A stretch of 64,000 bases of DNA. It comes from an uncultured Roseobacter sp. GTDB lineage: Bacteria; Pseudomonadota; Alphaproteobacteria; Rhodobacterales; Rhodobacteraceae. The notes below the pieces were generated by a model. That model was not told where the DNA came from. It saw only the letters and a program-made list of their open reading frames with translations, and ran no database searches. The DNA is taken from contig NZ_CANLYL010000010.1 in the NCBI RefSeq assembly GCF_947495275.1, positions 62,001 through 126,000 of the forward strand, written 5' to 3'. Shown here piece after piece: positions 48,817-57,277 of this stretch. Position 1 is the first letter of the stretch, and the number at the start of each line of letters is the position of its first letter. The position numbers and the translations under genes were made by a program.

Positions 48817-49113
48817 GACCCCATTACTTATTCTTCACCGAGGGCGGCTGCGCGTTAACTTCTAGGCGCAAAAGTCGGCCATTCTCGCCGGATTTGTTCA
48901 CCATTTGTTAAGAATGGTAACATTTTGGGGTGGGTACTCGCTTCATCCACAACTTATTGCGGTTACCCACAAGAAAAGGGTTGCCATGATCCGCTTCTGA
49001 CCTCACCATATCTTGTATAGGCACGGGGGCTCGCCCCGGTCTGTAGAGTAGGCACCTAGCATTGGGGGCCGTCGCCGGTCCGCAGCGCTAGCACGATAAT
49101 AAAAGGTGACACC
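48817..49113 (+). other. Leader region before the YbjN gene
   Basis: A 297-base gap with no coding frame, tRNA or strong terminator recognised. A GC-rich stretch with small hairpin potential lies at about 49020-49090, and the ribosome binding site AAAGGTGACACC precedes the YbjN ATG. The rest shows no structure I can name. Confidence 0.4.
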
Positions 49114-49614
49114 ATGGCCTTGTCCGAGCAGTATTTGGAAGACGACATTCACCCCATCGACATTGTTGAGCATCTGGCAGCCCATCACGAGTGGGATTTC
49201 GACCGTATCTCGGACGAGCAGATCGCCATGGCGGTTGAAGGTCAGTGGCGTACCTATTCATTGACATTGGCGTGGTCTGCATTTGACGAAACGCTCCGGA
49301 TGATCTGCACCTTTGACATGGAGCCTCCGTCTGAGAAGCTTCCAGAACTTTATGAGCTTCTGAATCATGTGAATGACCAGTGTTGGGCGGGTGCGTTCAC
49401 GTTCTGGGCTGAACAGAAACTGATGGTGTATCGCTACGGCCTTGTTTTGGCAGGCGGGCATGTTGCGAGTGCAGATCAGATCGATACGATGATCGGGGCC
49501 GCCGTCATGAGCGCTGAACGTTATTATCCAGCCATGCAGTTGCTGGTCTGGGGTAACCAGTCGCCCGAGCAGGCGCTGCAAGTCGCCATTGCAGAGGCCT
49601 ACGGTCGCGCGTAA
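49114..49614 (+). CDS. YbjN domain-containing protein
   Basis: A 166-residue protein with a YbjN domain. Seen: HPIDIVEHLAAHHEWDFDRISDEQIAMAVEGQW (about 12-44), TFDMEPPSEKLPELYELLNHVNDQCWAGAFTFWAE and DTMIGAAVMSAERYYPAMQLLVWG. Members resemble type III secretion chaperone folds and are linked to stress or envelope phenotypes in some bacteria; the molecular role is unknown. It sits 41 bases before proC, and the two may be co-transcribed. Confidence 0.87.
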   Translation: MALSEQYLEDDIHPIDIVEHLAAHHEWDFDRISDEQIAMAVEGQWRTYSLTLAWSAFDETLRMICTFDMEPPSEKLPELYELLNHVNDQCWAGAFTFWAEQKLMVYRYGLVLAGGHVASADQIDTMIGAAVMSAERYYPAMQLLVWGNQSPEQALQVAIAEAYGRA

Positions 49615-49655
49615 AACTTCGCCCCGGGACAGATGGATTTCGGGGGCTCCTAAAA

Positions 49656-50471
49656 ATGAAAACCGGGCGTATTGCGGACCAAGGGTTGGTTCTTTTGGGA
49701 TGCGGAAAGATGGGATCTGCCATGCTGGCGGGTTGGATGGCAAGGGGGCTTCCGGCTGGTTCAGTTTGGGTTGTAGATCCTCACCCCTCGGATTGGCTGT
49801 CCTCGACGGGCGTGCATGTCAACGAAACCTTGCCAAAGACGCCCGCCATTGTTCTCGTGGCGGTAAAGCCGCAGATGATGGCAGAGGCCTTGCCGACGCT
49901 CAAAGCCATGGGCAATGGCGATACCTTGTTCGTCAGTGTGGCTGCGGGCGTTACCATTGCAAGATTTGAAGAGATTTTAGGCGATCAGACACCCATTATT
50001 CGAGCGATGCCAAATACGCCTGCTGCGATCTCCAAAGGGATTACCGCGATTATCGGCAACGCAATTGCGGGTTCAGCGGCGCTGGGGGAAGCGGAGGCGC
50101 TTCTTACAGCGGTGGGCGAGGTCGTCAGGCTGGAAAATGAGGCCCAGATAGATGCGGTCACGGGTGTAAGCGGTTCAGGTCCGGCCTATGTTTTTCACAT
50201 GATTGAAACCATGGCCGCAGCGGGTGAGGCCCAGGGGCTCGATCCGGAATTGGCTCTGAAGCTCGCGACAGCGACAGTCGCGGGTGCCGGGGCTTTGGCG
50301 CAGGAGGCCGTTGACCCCCCGGCGCAACTGCGCATCAATGTGACCTCTCCCAATGGAACAACACAGGCGGCCCTTGAGGTGCTGATGGATGATGAGAAAG
50401 GCTTTCCGGCCTTGATGAACCGGGCAGTGGCAGCCGCAACCCAAAGGTCAAGGGAGCTAGCCAATGGATGA
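49656..50471 (+). CDS. proC: Pyrroline-5-carboxylate reductase
   Basis: A 271-residue NAD(P)-dependent enzyme, the last step of proline synthesis. Seen: LVLLGCGKMGSAMLAGWMARG (Rossmann, about 11-31), VLVAVKPQMMAEAL, IIRAMPNTPAAISKGITAI (about 111-129) and the family signature VTGVSGSGPAYVFHMIETMAAAGEAQGL. It overlaps csaA by 8 bases at its end. Standard length. Confidence 0.96.
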   Translation: MKTGRIADQGLVLLGCGKMGSAMLAGWMARGLPAGSVWVVDPHPSDWLSSTGVHVNETLPKTPAIVLVAVKPQMMAEALPTLKAMGNGDTLFVSVAAGVTIARFEEILGDQTPIIRAMPNTPAAISKGITAIIGNAIAGSAALGEAEALLTAVGEVVRLENEAQIDAVTGVSGSGPAYVFHMIETMAAAGEAQGLDPELALKLATATVAGAGALAQEAVDPPAQLRINVTSPNGTTQAALEVLMDDEKGFPALMNRAVAAATQRSRELANG

Positions 50472-50802
50472 GATCAGCTTTGATGAGTTCCTGAAAGTCG
50501 ACATTCGCTGCGGGACAGTGATCCGGGCCGAAGCTTTTCCGGAAGCCCGCAAACCCGCGATCAAGATGTGGGTGGATTTTGGGCCGGAGATCGGAGAGCG
50601 CAAAACCTCGGCGCAGATCACGGCGCATTACGCGCCCGAAACGCTTGTGGGCAAGCAGGTCATGGCCGTTGTGAATTTTCCGCCGCGCCAAATCGGCCCC
50701 TTTATCTCCGAGGTTCTGGTACTGGGTGTGCCTGATGATGCGGGCGAAATCGTATTGTTGTCACCTGATATGCAGGTGCCCGCCGGAGGACGCATGCATT
50801 GA
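50464..50802 (+). CDS. csaA: tRNA-binding domain protein CsaA
   Basis: A 112-residue protein with one OB-fold tRNA-binding domain (as in methionyl-tRNA synthetase C-termini): FDEFLKVDIRCGTVIRAEAFPEARKPAIKMWVDFGPEIGERKTSAQI, PETLVGKQVMAVVNFPPRQIGPFISEVLVLG. CsaA binds tRNA and has been described as an export-related chaperone in Bacillus. It overlaps proC by 8 bases and the dehydrogenase gene by 4, so it is part of a proC-csaA-dehydrogenase operon. Confidence 0.9.
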   Translation: MDEISFDEFLKVDIRCGTVIRAEAFPEARKPAIKMWVDFGPEIGERKTSAQITAHYAPETLVGKQVMAVVNFPPRQIGPFISEVLVLGVPDDAGEIVLLSPDMQVPAGGRMH

Positions 50803-51752
50803 CAAAGGTTTTGATGACACGGCCCCTGCCGGAGGCGGTGCAAACCAAGGCCGCCGAATTTTTTGATCTGACCGTTCGGTCGCTGACATCACCGCTAACG
50901 GTTGAAGAAATGCGCGCTGCCTTGTCTGATTTCGACGGTGTTGTCCCGACATTGGGTGATATGTTTTCCGCGGAGATATTTGCGGCACAGCTTGATTGGC
51001 GATGCCGCATCCTGGCGAATTTCGGCGTTGGCTATAATCATATCGATGTCGAAGCAGCTAGGTCCAAAGGCCTAGCTGTCACCAACACGCCCGGCGCGGT
51101 CACCGATGCCACCGCAGATACCGCGATGACCCTGATGCTGATGAGCTCCCGGCGGGCGGGCGAGGGTGAACGTCTTTTGCGCGCGGGACGTTGGGAAGGC
51201 TGGCATCCCACGCAACTCCTGGGCATGCATCTGGGGGGCAAGACCGTCGGTATCGTGGGTATGGGGCGGATCGGTCAAGCCATTGCACGGCGGTGCCATT
51301 TCGGCTTTGGCATGAACGTGGCCTACCATAGCCGATCGGCCAAGACGCTTGATTTTCCTGCCGAGCAAATGAGCAGCCTTCTGGCCCTCGCGGGCGCTGT
51401 AGATGTGCTTGTTATTGCCGTCCCCGGAGGAGACGCCACCCACCATTTGATCAACGCGGGGGTTCTCGACGCCATGAAGAGCCACGCGCATCTGATCAAC
51501 ATCGCGCGCGGCAATGTCGTGGAAGAAGCCGCTTTGATCGACGCGTTAACAGCGCAGAAGATCGGCGGCGCGGGCCTGGATGTTTATGAGTTTGAACCGG
51601 ATGTGCCGATGGCGCTGCGGATGTTGGAGAATGTTGTCCTGCTGCCCCATATCGGGACGGCGGCCCTGGAGGTGCGCGAAGACATGGGGATGATGAGCGT
51701 TGAGAACCTCAGGGCGTTCTTTGCGGGCGAAACGCTACCGAACGCGGTTTGA
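50799..51752 (+). CDS. D-2-hydroxyacid dehydrogenase (GyaR/GhrA-like)
   Basis: A 317-residue NAD(P)-dependent dehydrogenase for 2-keto/D-hydroxy acids, probably a glyoxylate/hydroxypyruvate reductase. Seen: NFGVGYNHIDVEAARSKGLAVTNTPGAVTDATAD, GKTVGIVGMGRIGQAIARR (dinucleotide motif, about 148-166), NIARGNVVEEAALIDAL, and LLPHIGTAALEVR with the catalytic histidine near 291. It starts at a TTG (50799) after GGAGGA, overlapping the csaA stop. Converges with tdk, 4 bases away. Confidence 0.9.
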   Translation: MTKVLMTRPLPEAVQTKAAEFFDLTVRSLTSPLTVEEMRAALSDFDGVVPTLGDMFSAEIFAAQLDWRCRILANFGVGYNHIDVEAARSKGLAVTNTPGAVTDATADTAMTLMLMSSRRAGEGERLLRAGRWEGWHPTQLLGMHLGGKTVGIVGMGRIGQAIARRCHFGFGMNVAYHSRSAKTLDFPAEQMSSLLALAGAVDVLVIAVPGGDATHHLINAGVLDAMKSHAHLINIARGNVVEEAALIDALTAQKIGGAGLDVYEFEPDVPMALRMLENVVLLPHIGTAALEVREDMGMMSVENLRAFFAGETLPNAV

Positions 51753-51756
51753 GACT

Positions 51757-52338
51757 CTAGCCATCCCCAACCGCTTCACGCCAGTGGCGGCGGCACAGAG
51801 ATAAATAGGTTTCGTTCCCGCCAATCTGGACTTGCGCGCCGTCTCGCAAGGCTTTGCCATCGGCATCCATACGAACAACCATCGTGGCTTTCTTGCCGCA
51901 GTGGCAGATCGTTCGGACCTCACGCATCTCATCGGCAAGAGCCAGTAACGTCGCTGATCCCGGGAAAAGTGCGCCCCGAAAATCCACCCGTAAACCAAAA
52001 CACATCACCGGCACGTGCAGATCATCCACAGCTCTTGCCAACTGCCAAACCTGCGCTTCGGTCAGAAACTGCGCCTCGTCCACAAATACGCAGGCCGCGG
52101 GTCCCGCCTCCAAACGCTCTGCGATGCGCTGAAAAAGATCGTCGTCTGATGCAAATGTATCCGCTTTTTCCCCAATCCCGATGCGCGACGCGATGCGCCC
52201 GTCGCCTGCACGATTGTCAAATTGCGCGGTGAGCAGATAGGGTACCATGCCGCGCTCGCGGTAATTGTGGGCCGCTTGCAGTAAAACGGTCGATTTGCCC
52301 GCATTCATGGTAGAGTAATGAAAATAGAGCTTGGCCAT
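51757..52338 (-). CDS. tdk: Thymidine kinase
   Basis: A 193-residue type II (TK1-like) thymidine kinase. Seen: LYFHYSTMNAGKSTVLLQAAHNYRERG with the P-loop (about 8-16), the magnesium DEAQF (ACVFVDEAQFLTEAQVW), CFGLRVDFRGALFPGSATLLALAD and the zinc-binding C-x-C-x and C pattern ICHCGKKA ... SLCRRHW. It salvages thymidine to dTMP. The ATG at 52338 is the family start; longer frames upstream have no similarity. A GGAA lies 13 bases before. Confidence 0.93.
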   Translation of the reverse strand: MAKLYFHYSTMNAGKSTVLLQAAHNYRERGMVPYLLTAQFDNRAGDGRIASRIGIGEKADTFASDDDLFQRIAERLEAGPAACVFVDEAQFLTEAQVWQLARAVDDLHVPVMCFGLRVDFRGALFPGSATLLALADEMREVRTICHCGKKATMVVRMDADGKALRDGAQVQIGGNETYLSLCRRHWREAVGDG

Positions 52339-52624
52339 GGCGGCTTGATATTCCGGAGGTTCACAACCCGCAAGTGCTGTTGAACCCATTGCAGGAGCCT
52401 GCGCGCAACTGCCGACCCGACGTCGGCCTGCCAATCCCAAAACGGCAGAACGCAACTAGGCTCCAACCCGAAACCGACGCTGGGAACGTCGGCCACTCGC
52501 TAATCCCCCGAACAATGGGAGTGTTTTTATAAATGACATTTCCCTGACATCGGATTAATGGAAAAACCGATACCGTTTTCCCCCTTGTGGAAATTGCGTA
52601 AAATTTGAGTTGGATGAGGTTCAT

Positions 52625-53089
52625 ATGACGGCCATCGGGAGATACCTGAAGAAGCACACTGAGTCGCTGGTGAAAGATGTCGGGATTGAACAGGCCTGCA
52701 AATTGACCGGTAAATCCAAGGCGACGCTCGGGCGCTATTATTCGGACCATGATGAACATGCTGATCGGTTCATGCCGATCGAGGCAGTTGCCCTGCTGGA
52801 GCAGGCAGCGAAGTACCCGCATGTCACGGGAGCGCTGGCTGAGTTGTCGGGCACCTCCCTTCAGTACGACGAGCGCCGTCCAAATGACGAGCGCCCAGGG
52901 GGTGTCAATGCGGATGTCATTGCGCTGAGCCAGCGATTTGCCATGCTGATGGGTGAGTATCAGCAATCCATGGAAGATGGTAAGATCACGGTCAATGAAG
53001 CCAAGCGGCTGCTGCGGGAAACCGGTCTGCTACAGCAGGTTCTGATTGATATGAAACTGCATCTGGAAAATGATCACGGGGCTGTCTGA
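52625..53089 (+). CDS. Unrecognised protein with a possible helix-turn-helix
   Basis: A 154-residue protein I cannot assign. Residues about 19-40 (VGIEQACKLTGKSKATLGRYY) look like a helix-turn-helix, as in small phage-type or regulatory proteins. The remainder is helical (YPHVTGALAELSGTS, then FAMLMGEYQQSMEDGKITVNEAKRLLRETGLLQQVLIDMKLHLENDHG). ATG at 52625 has GAGG 5 bases upstream. The upstream gap (52339-52624) is 286 bases and contains GGAAAAAC/GTTTTCC arms (52560-52581), a possible operator. No phage genes adjoin. Confidence 0.6.
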   Translation: MTAIGRYLKKHTESLVKDVGIEQACKLTGKSKATLGRYYSDHDEHADRFMPIEAVALLEQAAKYPHVTGALAELSGTSLQYDERRPNDERPGGVNADVIALSQRFAMLMGEYQQSMEDGKITVNEAKRLLRETGLLQQVLIDMKLHLENDHGAV

Positions 53090-53096
53090 CCGGCTG

Positions 53097-54221
53097 CTAT
53101 CCGTGTTTTTCGACCAGCACTGAGCCCACTGAGTACCCCGCGCCGAAAGAGCAGATCAGACCTTTGTCGCCATCTTCCAGGTCGCTGGAGTACTTGGAGA
53201 AAGCGATGATGGAACCGGCCGACGAGGTATTTGCATAATCCTGTAGGATATTGGGTTGTTCGGATGGCGCTGGCGTGCGGCCCAGAACTTTACGCCCGAT
53301 GAAGTCATTCATCGTCTTGTTCGCCTGATGCAGCCACAGACGTTTCAGATCATCTGCACCCACGCCGTCCTCCTGCATGTGCGCGGCGATGTGATCGGAC
53401 ACCATCGGCAGCACTTCCTTGAAAACCTTGCGCCCGTTTTGCATGAACTGCATATCGCGGCGATCTGCCATTCCTGCCGGGCGCGAGCGCCGCAAATAGC
53501 CGTTGTTGTTGCGGATATTGTTTGAGAAATCGGTGGCGCAGCGCGTTGATTTGATTTCGAAATAAGGCCCGCGCGCGTCTTCTGCACGTTCGATCAGGGT
53601 GGCTGTCGCGACATCACCGAAGATGAAGTGGCAATCGCGATCACGCCATTCCAGATGCGCCGAACAAATCTCGGGGTTGATGACCAAGGCACTGGAAATA
53701 CTGCCGGATTTCACCATATCGGCGGCCGCCTGTATCCCGAAAGTCGCAGAGGAACAGGCCACATTCATATCGAATGCAAAGCCCCGAATGCCAAGCAACT
53801 GCTGAATTTCGATGGCAACGGCAGGGTAGGCGCGCTCCATATTGGAAGCCGCACAGATGACAAGATCAACGTCCGAGGCGGATTTACCGGCCATATCGAG
53901 GGCTTTGCGCGCTGCATCCAGCCCCATCTCTGCCATCAGCGAAGGTTCGTCATCCTGGCGTTGACGTAGCAGCGGATGCATGACCGTCGGGTCGAGCACA
54001 CCTTCTTTGTCGATGACATAGCGCTGATTGATGCCCGAAGCCTTGACGATGAACTCCTCGGATGAATACTCCTTTGCCGCGATCTCACCCGCCGCGATCT
54101 GCTCTGCGTTTTCCGCGTTGTGGAGATCGACGTAGGCGTTGAAAGCCGCCACCAGCTCTGCGTTGGTGATGACGTTCTGTGGGGTGAAGACACCGGTGCC
54201 GGTGATCGCGGGTATGTGCAT
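53097..54221 (-). CDS. Beta-ketoacyl-ACP synthase III-like enzyme
   Basis: A 374-residue thiolase-fold condensing enzyme of the KAS III group, longer than FabH of E. coli (317). The catalytic triad is present: NVACSSATFG (Cys near 178), LWLHQANKTMNDF (His near 312) and DYANTSSAGSI (Asn near 346). A long insertion after HPLLRQRQDD separates it from standard FabH. It might initiate fatty-acid synthesis from medium-chain or other acyl-CoA or make a signal or lipid precursor. It is followed upstream (same strand) by a Crp/Fnr regulator gene 141 bases away. Confidence 0.85.
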   Translation of the reverse strand: MHIPAITGTGVFTPQNVITNAELVAAFNAYVDLHNAENAEQIAAGEIAAKEYSSEEFIVKASGINQRYVIDKEGVLDPTVMHPLLRQRQDDEPSLMAEMGLDAARKALDMAGKSASDVDLVICAASNMERAYPAVAIEIQQLLGIRGFAFDMNVACSSATFGIQAAADMVKSGSISSALVINPEICSAHLEWRDRDCHFIFGDVATATLIERAEDARGPYFEIKSTRCATDFSNNIRNNNGYLRRSRPAGMADRRDMQFMQNGRKVFKEVLPMVSDHIAAHMQEDGVGADDLKRLWLHQANKTMNDFIGRKVLGRTPAPSEQPNILQDYANTSSAGSIIAFSKYSSDLEDGDKGLICSFGAGYSVGSVLVEKHG

Positions 54222-54298
54222 TTTCAGAAGCTCCTGCGGGGTCGCGGAATATGGCCGGGAATGCGACCCGGGGTCAAGTGTGACGGCGCGTGACATGC

Positions 54299-54316
54299 GT
54301 GCACAACCTGTGCACA
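54299..54316. promoter_or_regulatory. GTGCACA direct repeat upstream of the KAS III gene
   Basis: GTGCACA at 54299-54305 and again at 54310-54316, an 11-base period (one helical turn), 77 bases before the KAS III ATG. A possible operator for the neighbouring Crp/Fnr protein, unproven. Confidence 0.3.
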
Positions 54317-54362
54317 GACCGTACACCGCGCGGTGCAGGCCGTGGACGGCAAGTGGCGGCCT

Positions 54363-55091
54363 TCATATGAGCGGTCGTGTTCTGAGCGTTTCCAGCTCCA
54401 GCTGTGCAACGGAGGCCAGCTCTCCCAGATCATGGATTTTCAACTCGCGATCTGCCCAGACAGCAAGTTGCCTCTCGCGCAGGCGGGCCAGCGTTTTGTT
54501 GGTGTGCACCAGCGACAGTCCCAAAGCATCCGCGATATCCTGTTGCTTGAAGGGAAAAGGCATGGTGCCGTTCTGAACCATGCCAAGGGCGTCACCGCGC
54601 TGAAACATCCGCACCAGCGCCCAGGCCACCGCTGAGAGGGCATCACGCTGGCCCACGGTGGTCAGCGTGTCACCGAGAAAATGTTCCTCTGTGGCGGCCA
54701 GCCAGGTGATGTCAAAGGCCCGGGAGGTCGAGCTGCGAAAAAAATCAAAGAAGTCCCCCCGATCAAAAACGCAAAGCGTCATGTTGGTCGTGGCCTCTAC
54801 TGAGTGCCCCATTTCTCCCAGCATCCCCGCCTGAAGGCCAATGAAATCGCCCGGGAAGATGAAGTTGACGACCTGTCGGCGACCATCCGGCAAGGTCTTG
54901 TACCGCAGTCCCATCCCGCGCAACGCCGTGTAGAGTTGTGGCGCGTTTGATCCTTCCATCAGGATCGGCGTCCCCGGATCAACGGATAACTCACCGGATT
55001 TGAACCGCTGGGTCTTTTCCAGCTCGTCCTGCGTCATGTCGTCAAAAAAGGATTGCCTGCGAAGCGGGCATGCTTTGCAGTCGGTGACCAT
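54363..55091 (-). CDS. Crp/Fnr-family transcriptional regulator
   Basis: A 242-residue Crp/Fnr regulator. N-terminal TDCKACPLRRQSFFDDM carries only one C-x2-C pair (C5 and C8), so a complete FNR-type four-cysteine iron-sulfur site looks absent. Cyclic-nucleotide-like beta roll: GTPILMEGSNAPQLYTALRGMGLRY ... FIFPGDFIGLQAGMLG. C-terminal helix-turn-helix: FPFKQQDIADALGLSLVHTNKTLARLRERQ. The ATG at 55091 follows AGAGGAATATTT. It lies next to the KAS III gene (same strand) and divergent from a pseudo-receiver protein. Confidence 0.87.
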   Translation of the reverse strand: MVTDCKACPLRRQSFFDDMTQDELEKTQRFKSGELSVDPGTPILMEGSNAPQLYTALRGMGLRYKTLPDGRRQVVNFIFPGDFIGLQAGMLGEMGHSVEATTNMTLCVFDRGDFFDFFRSSTSRAFDITWLAATEEHFLGDTLTTVGQRDALSAVAWALVRMFQRGDALGMVQNGTMPFPFKQQDIADALGLSLVHTNKTLARLRERQLAVWADRELKIHDLGELASVAQLELETLRTRPLI

Positions 55092-55175
55092 AAATATTCC
55101 TCTTGCTATGTCATAGATTAATGCAGGAAGCCGCAAAGGGTTCCATGATGAGGTTCGAAATCCGGGAGCATCGCA

Positions 55176-55553
55176 TTGGAACAGACCTTATTCGTCGGCA
55201 TCGTCGTGAGCGATCCACTGATATCTCATGACATCGCAGGCATTTTTGCCTTCTGGCGGGCGGGTTCTGTTTGCCGGGTGTTTGGCTCGATCGACGCGTT
55301 GCGCGCACTACCACCCAATGATTTCAATCCCGGGTTGGTGTTCATCGCAGCGACAAGGGCCGGATACCTAGATGTCGGCCCAAAGGATTTTCTGTGGCTG
55401 CAACAGCGTGCCGTCATCACGCTCGACGTGAAGGAAAACACCCATTTTCCCCATTGGCGGCATCTGACGCGGCCCTTCACGCAGGAACAGGTGATCCAGG
55501 CAGCGCAACAATTATTGAAGCCGGAAGCTGTAAACCAGTCACGCACGGGATAG
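55176..55553 (+). CDS. Degenerate receiver-like protein
   Basis: A 125-residue protein with a receiver (CheY) layout: VGIVVSDPLISHDIAGIFAF, GLVFIAATRAGYLDV and HLTRPFTQEQVIQAAQQLL, with beta-alpha spacing as in response regulators. The phospho-aspartate position appears to be A-T-R, and the lysine is R in RPF, so it is likely a non-phosphorylated pseudo-receiver. A TTG start (55176) after GGGAG is assumed. Divergent from the Crp/Fnr gene (84 bases). Function unknown. Confidence 0.6.
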   Translation: MEQTLFVGIVVSDPLISHDIAGIFAFWRAGSVCRVFGSIDALRALPPNDFNPGLVFIAATRAGYLDVGPKDFLWLQQRAVITLDVKENTHFPHWRHLTRPFTQEQVIQAAQQLLKPEAVNQSRTG

Positions 55554-55571
55554 GGCCGCGCGGGATTTTTG

Positions 55572-56012
55572 CTACTTGACCGGCTCCCCTTTTGGAACGG
55601 CGGTGGGGTCACCGATCTGCACCATTTGCTTTTTCATCCGTTCGCGCACGTCCCAGATGCCGGTCCAGCCCTTGGGCATGACAAAGGTGTCGCCGGCGGT
55701 AAATTCCTGTGTGCTTCCATCCGCGTTGGTGATCACAAGCCGCCCGCTGATCATCAGCACATATTCGGTGAAGGGATAATCGATGAGACGGGTCTGGCTG
55801 ACGTCCGCCTCCCAAACCCCGACGCGCACGATCGTCTCACCCGCATGGGTATCGTCGAAGGTAATTTTCTGCCCGACATAGACGCCGGGTTTGACGGGGA
55901 GTTCTTCGGTCGGCGTTGCGCTGTCGACAATCGCAATTGGCGGTGCCGTTTCCGCGCTCCCCATTGTTGCCGACAACATTGTCAGGCCCGTTAGCCAGTA
56001 AGCAAGGCGCAT
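55572..56012 (-). CDS. Exported cupin-domain protein
   Basis: A 146-residue protein with a signal peptide (MRLAYWLTGLTMLSATMGSAETAPP) and a small cupin domain: GVWEADVSQTRLIDYPFTEYVLMISGRLVITNADG, with FTAGDTFVMPKGWTGIWDVRERMKK, similar to the (S)-ureidoglycine/EutQ-type cupin 3 group. ATG at 56012 follows GGAAGGAAG; a TTG 15 bases upstream is rejected. A periplasmic small-molecule or metal-binding role is inferred. It converges with the receiver-like gene. Confidence 0.8.
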   Translation of the reverse strand: MRLAYWLTGLTMLSATMGSAETAPPIAIVDSATPTEELPVKPGVYVGQKITFDDTHAGETIVRVGVWEADVSQTRLIDYPFTEYVLMISGRLVITNADGSTQEFTAGDTFVMPKGWTGIWDVRERMKKQMVQIGDPTAVPKGEPVK

Positions 56013-56314
56013 GGTCTTCCTTCCCAAGTTGGTAATTTGTTGGTGGTAGCTCCAAAGCGTAGGGTTCAGGCGCTGGGCTGTCTACGGGGGGACACTGCGA
56101 CCTTCGTCTACCATGGAATTGAGCACAACAGTTGGCGCCCAGAGCGTGCGGCCGCGTCGGTTGCCGATCCTCCTGGGCGATGGTGCTTGGCCATCGTCGC
56201 AGCCCTGTCTATAGAAGACGCGCGGGGGCCGCGGGGCGGCTATGCTCAGGCAAGAACCCGAAAGATGTCAACGGAAGTGCTGATCACGGCGCTGATGCAG
56301 AGGGTCCTTCCCGA
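56013..56314. other. Intergenic region before the SseB-like gene
   Basis: A 302-base gap between divergent genes. A plus-strand frame, 56037-56318, overlaps the next gene's start (ATGA) but has no recognisable family and an atypical composition, so it is not annotated. No repeat or RNA gene is visible. Confidence 0.4.
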
Positions 56315-57109
56315 ATGAGCGCACCAACACCCCTGGACCTTGCCCATGCCGCCATGGAGGCTGCCCCCGCAGATGATGCGGCGCGGTTGCGATTTTACGA
56401 ACGTCTGGCGGCATCGGAATTGTTCCTGATGCTGGCGCAGGAAGCTGTAGGCGACGAGCAGATTTCCCCGGAGGTCTTTGATCTTGGCGAGGCGCGCTAT
56501 GTGCTGGTGTTTGACCGCGAGGACCGGTTGGCCGAGTTTGCGGGTCAGGTGGTGCCTTATGTGGCCCTGTCGGGGCGGGTTTTGTCTGGCATGCTGGCAG
56601 GTGAGGGTCTGGGGCTTGGGGTCAATCTCGAAGTGGCCCCTTCGGCCATCCTGTTGCCTGAGAGCGCTGTGACATGGCTGCATGAAACCCTGGGTCATTT
56701 GCCGGATGAGGTGGAGGCAACCATCGCGCAGGTGCATCCACCAACCGGGTTGCCCGAGGCCCTGATCACCGCCATCGACAGCAAACTGGCAACCGCGATG
56801 GGTCTCGCGCAATGTGCCTATCTTGTCGGCACAACGGATGATGCGGGCAAGCGGGGTCATCTGTTGGGGTTTCTGGGGGCCATTCCGGAGGCTCAGGACG
56901 CGCTGGCCCGCGCTGCCGCCGAGGCCCTGACCTTTTCAGGTCTGGAAGCGGGCGCGATGGATGTGGGGTTCTTTCGGGCCTCTGACCCCATGGCCCGTCG
57001 GATGGAAACCGCAGGGCTGCGCTTTGATCTGCCGCAATTGCAGGCCCGCGCGCCTACGGCGGTGATCCCGCCCGGCAGCGACCCCGAAACCCCGCCCAAG
57101 CTGCGCTGA
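56315..57109 (+). CDS. SseB family protein
   Basis: A 264-residue protein containing an SseB N-terminal-like domain. Seen: RLRFYERLAASELFLMLAQEAVGDEQISPEVFDLGEARYVLVFDREDRLAEFAGQVVPYVALSGRVLSGMLAGEGLGLGVNLEVAPSAILLPESAVTWLHETL (about 22-125). SseB-like proteins are of unknown function in non-pathogens. Start ATG 56315 is preceded by AGAGGG. No operon partner. Confidence 0.8.
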   Translation: MSAPTPLDLAHAAMEAAPADDAARLRFYERLAASELFLMLAQEAVGDEQISPEVFDLGEARYVLVFDREDRLAEFAGQVVPYVALSGRVLSGMLAGEGLGLGVNLEVAPSAILLPESAVTWLHETLGHLPDEVEATIAQVHPPTGLPEALITAIDSKLATAMGLAQCAYLVGTTDDAGKRGHLLGFLGAIPEAQDALARAAAEALTFSGLEAGAMDVGFFRASDPMARRMETAGLRFDLPQLQARAPTAVIPPGSDPETPPKLR

Positions 57110-57277
57110 GCGCGCCCGAAACGCCTAATTTTTCACACGTTTGTTCACATCACGGGTTTGCCTCATCACAACGCTGCGAGAGCGGGGCGCATGGGGGTGC
57201 CAAAGGGGGTTTCCTGCGCCTAAATGGAATAACGTGGCCACGGTCACCGCGTCCCATATGTTTGACAGGAGCCTGAA

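Noticed and set aside
56037-56318. Plus-strand frame before the SseB-like gene, ending in an ATGA overlap
   Set aside because: The overlap is suggestive, but composition is atypical, no family is recognisable, and start choice is arbitrary.
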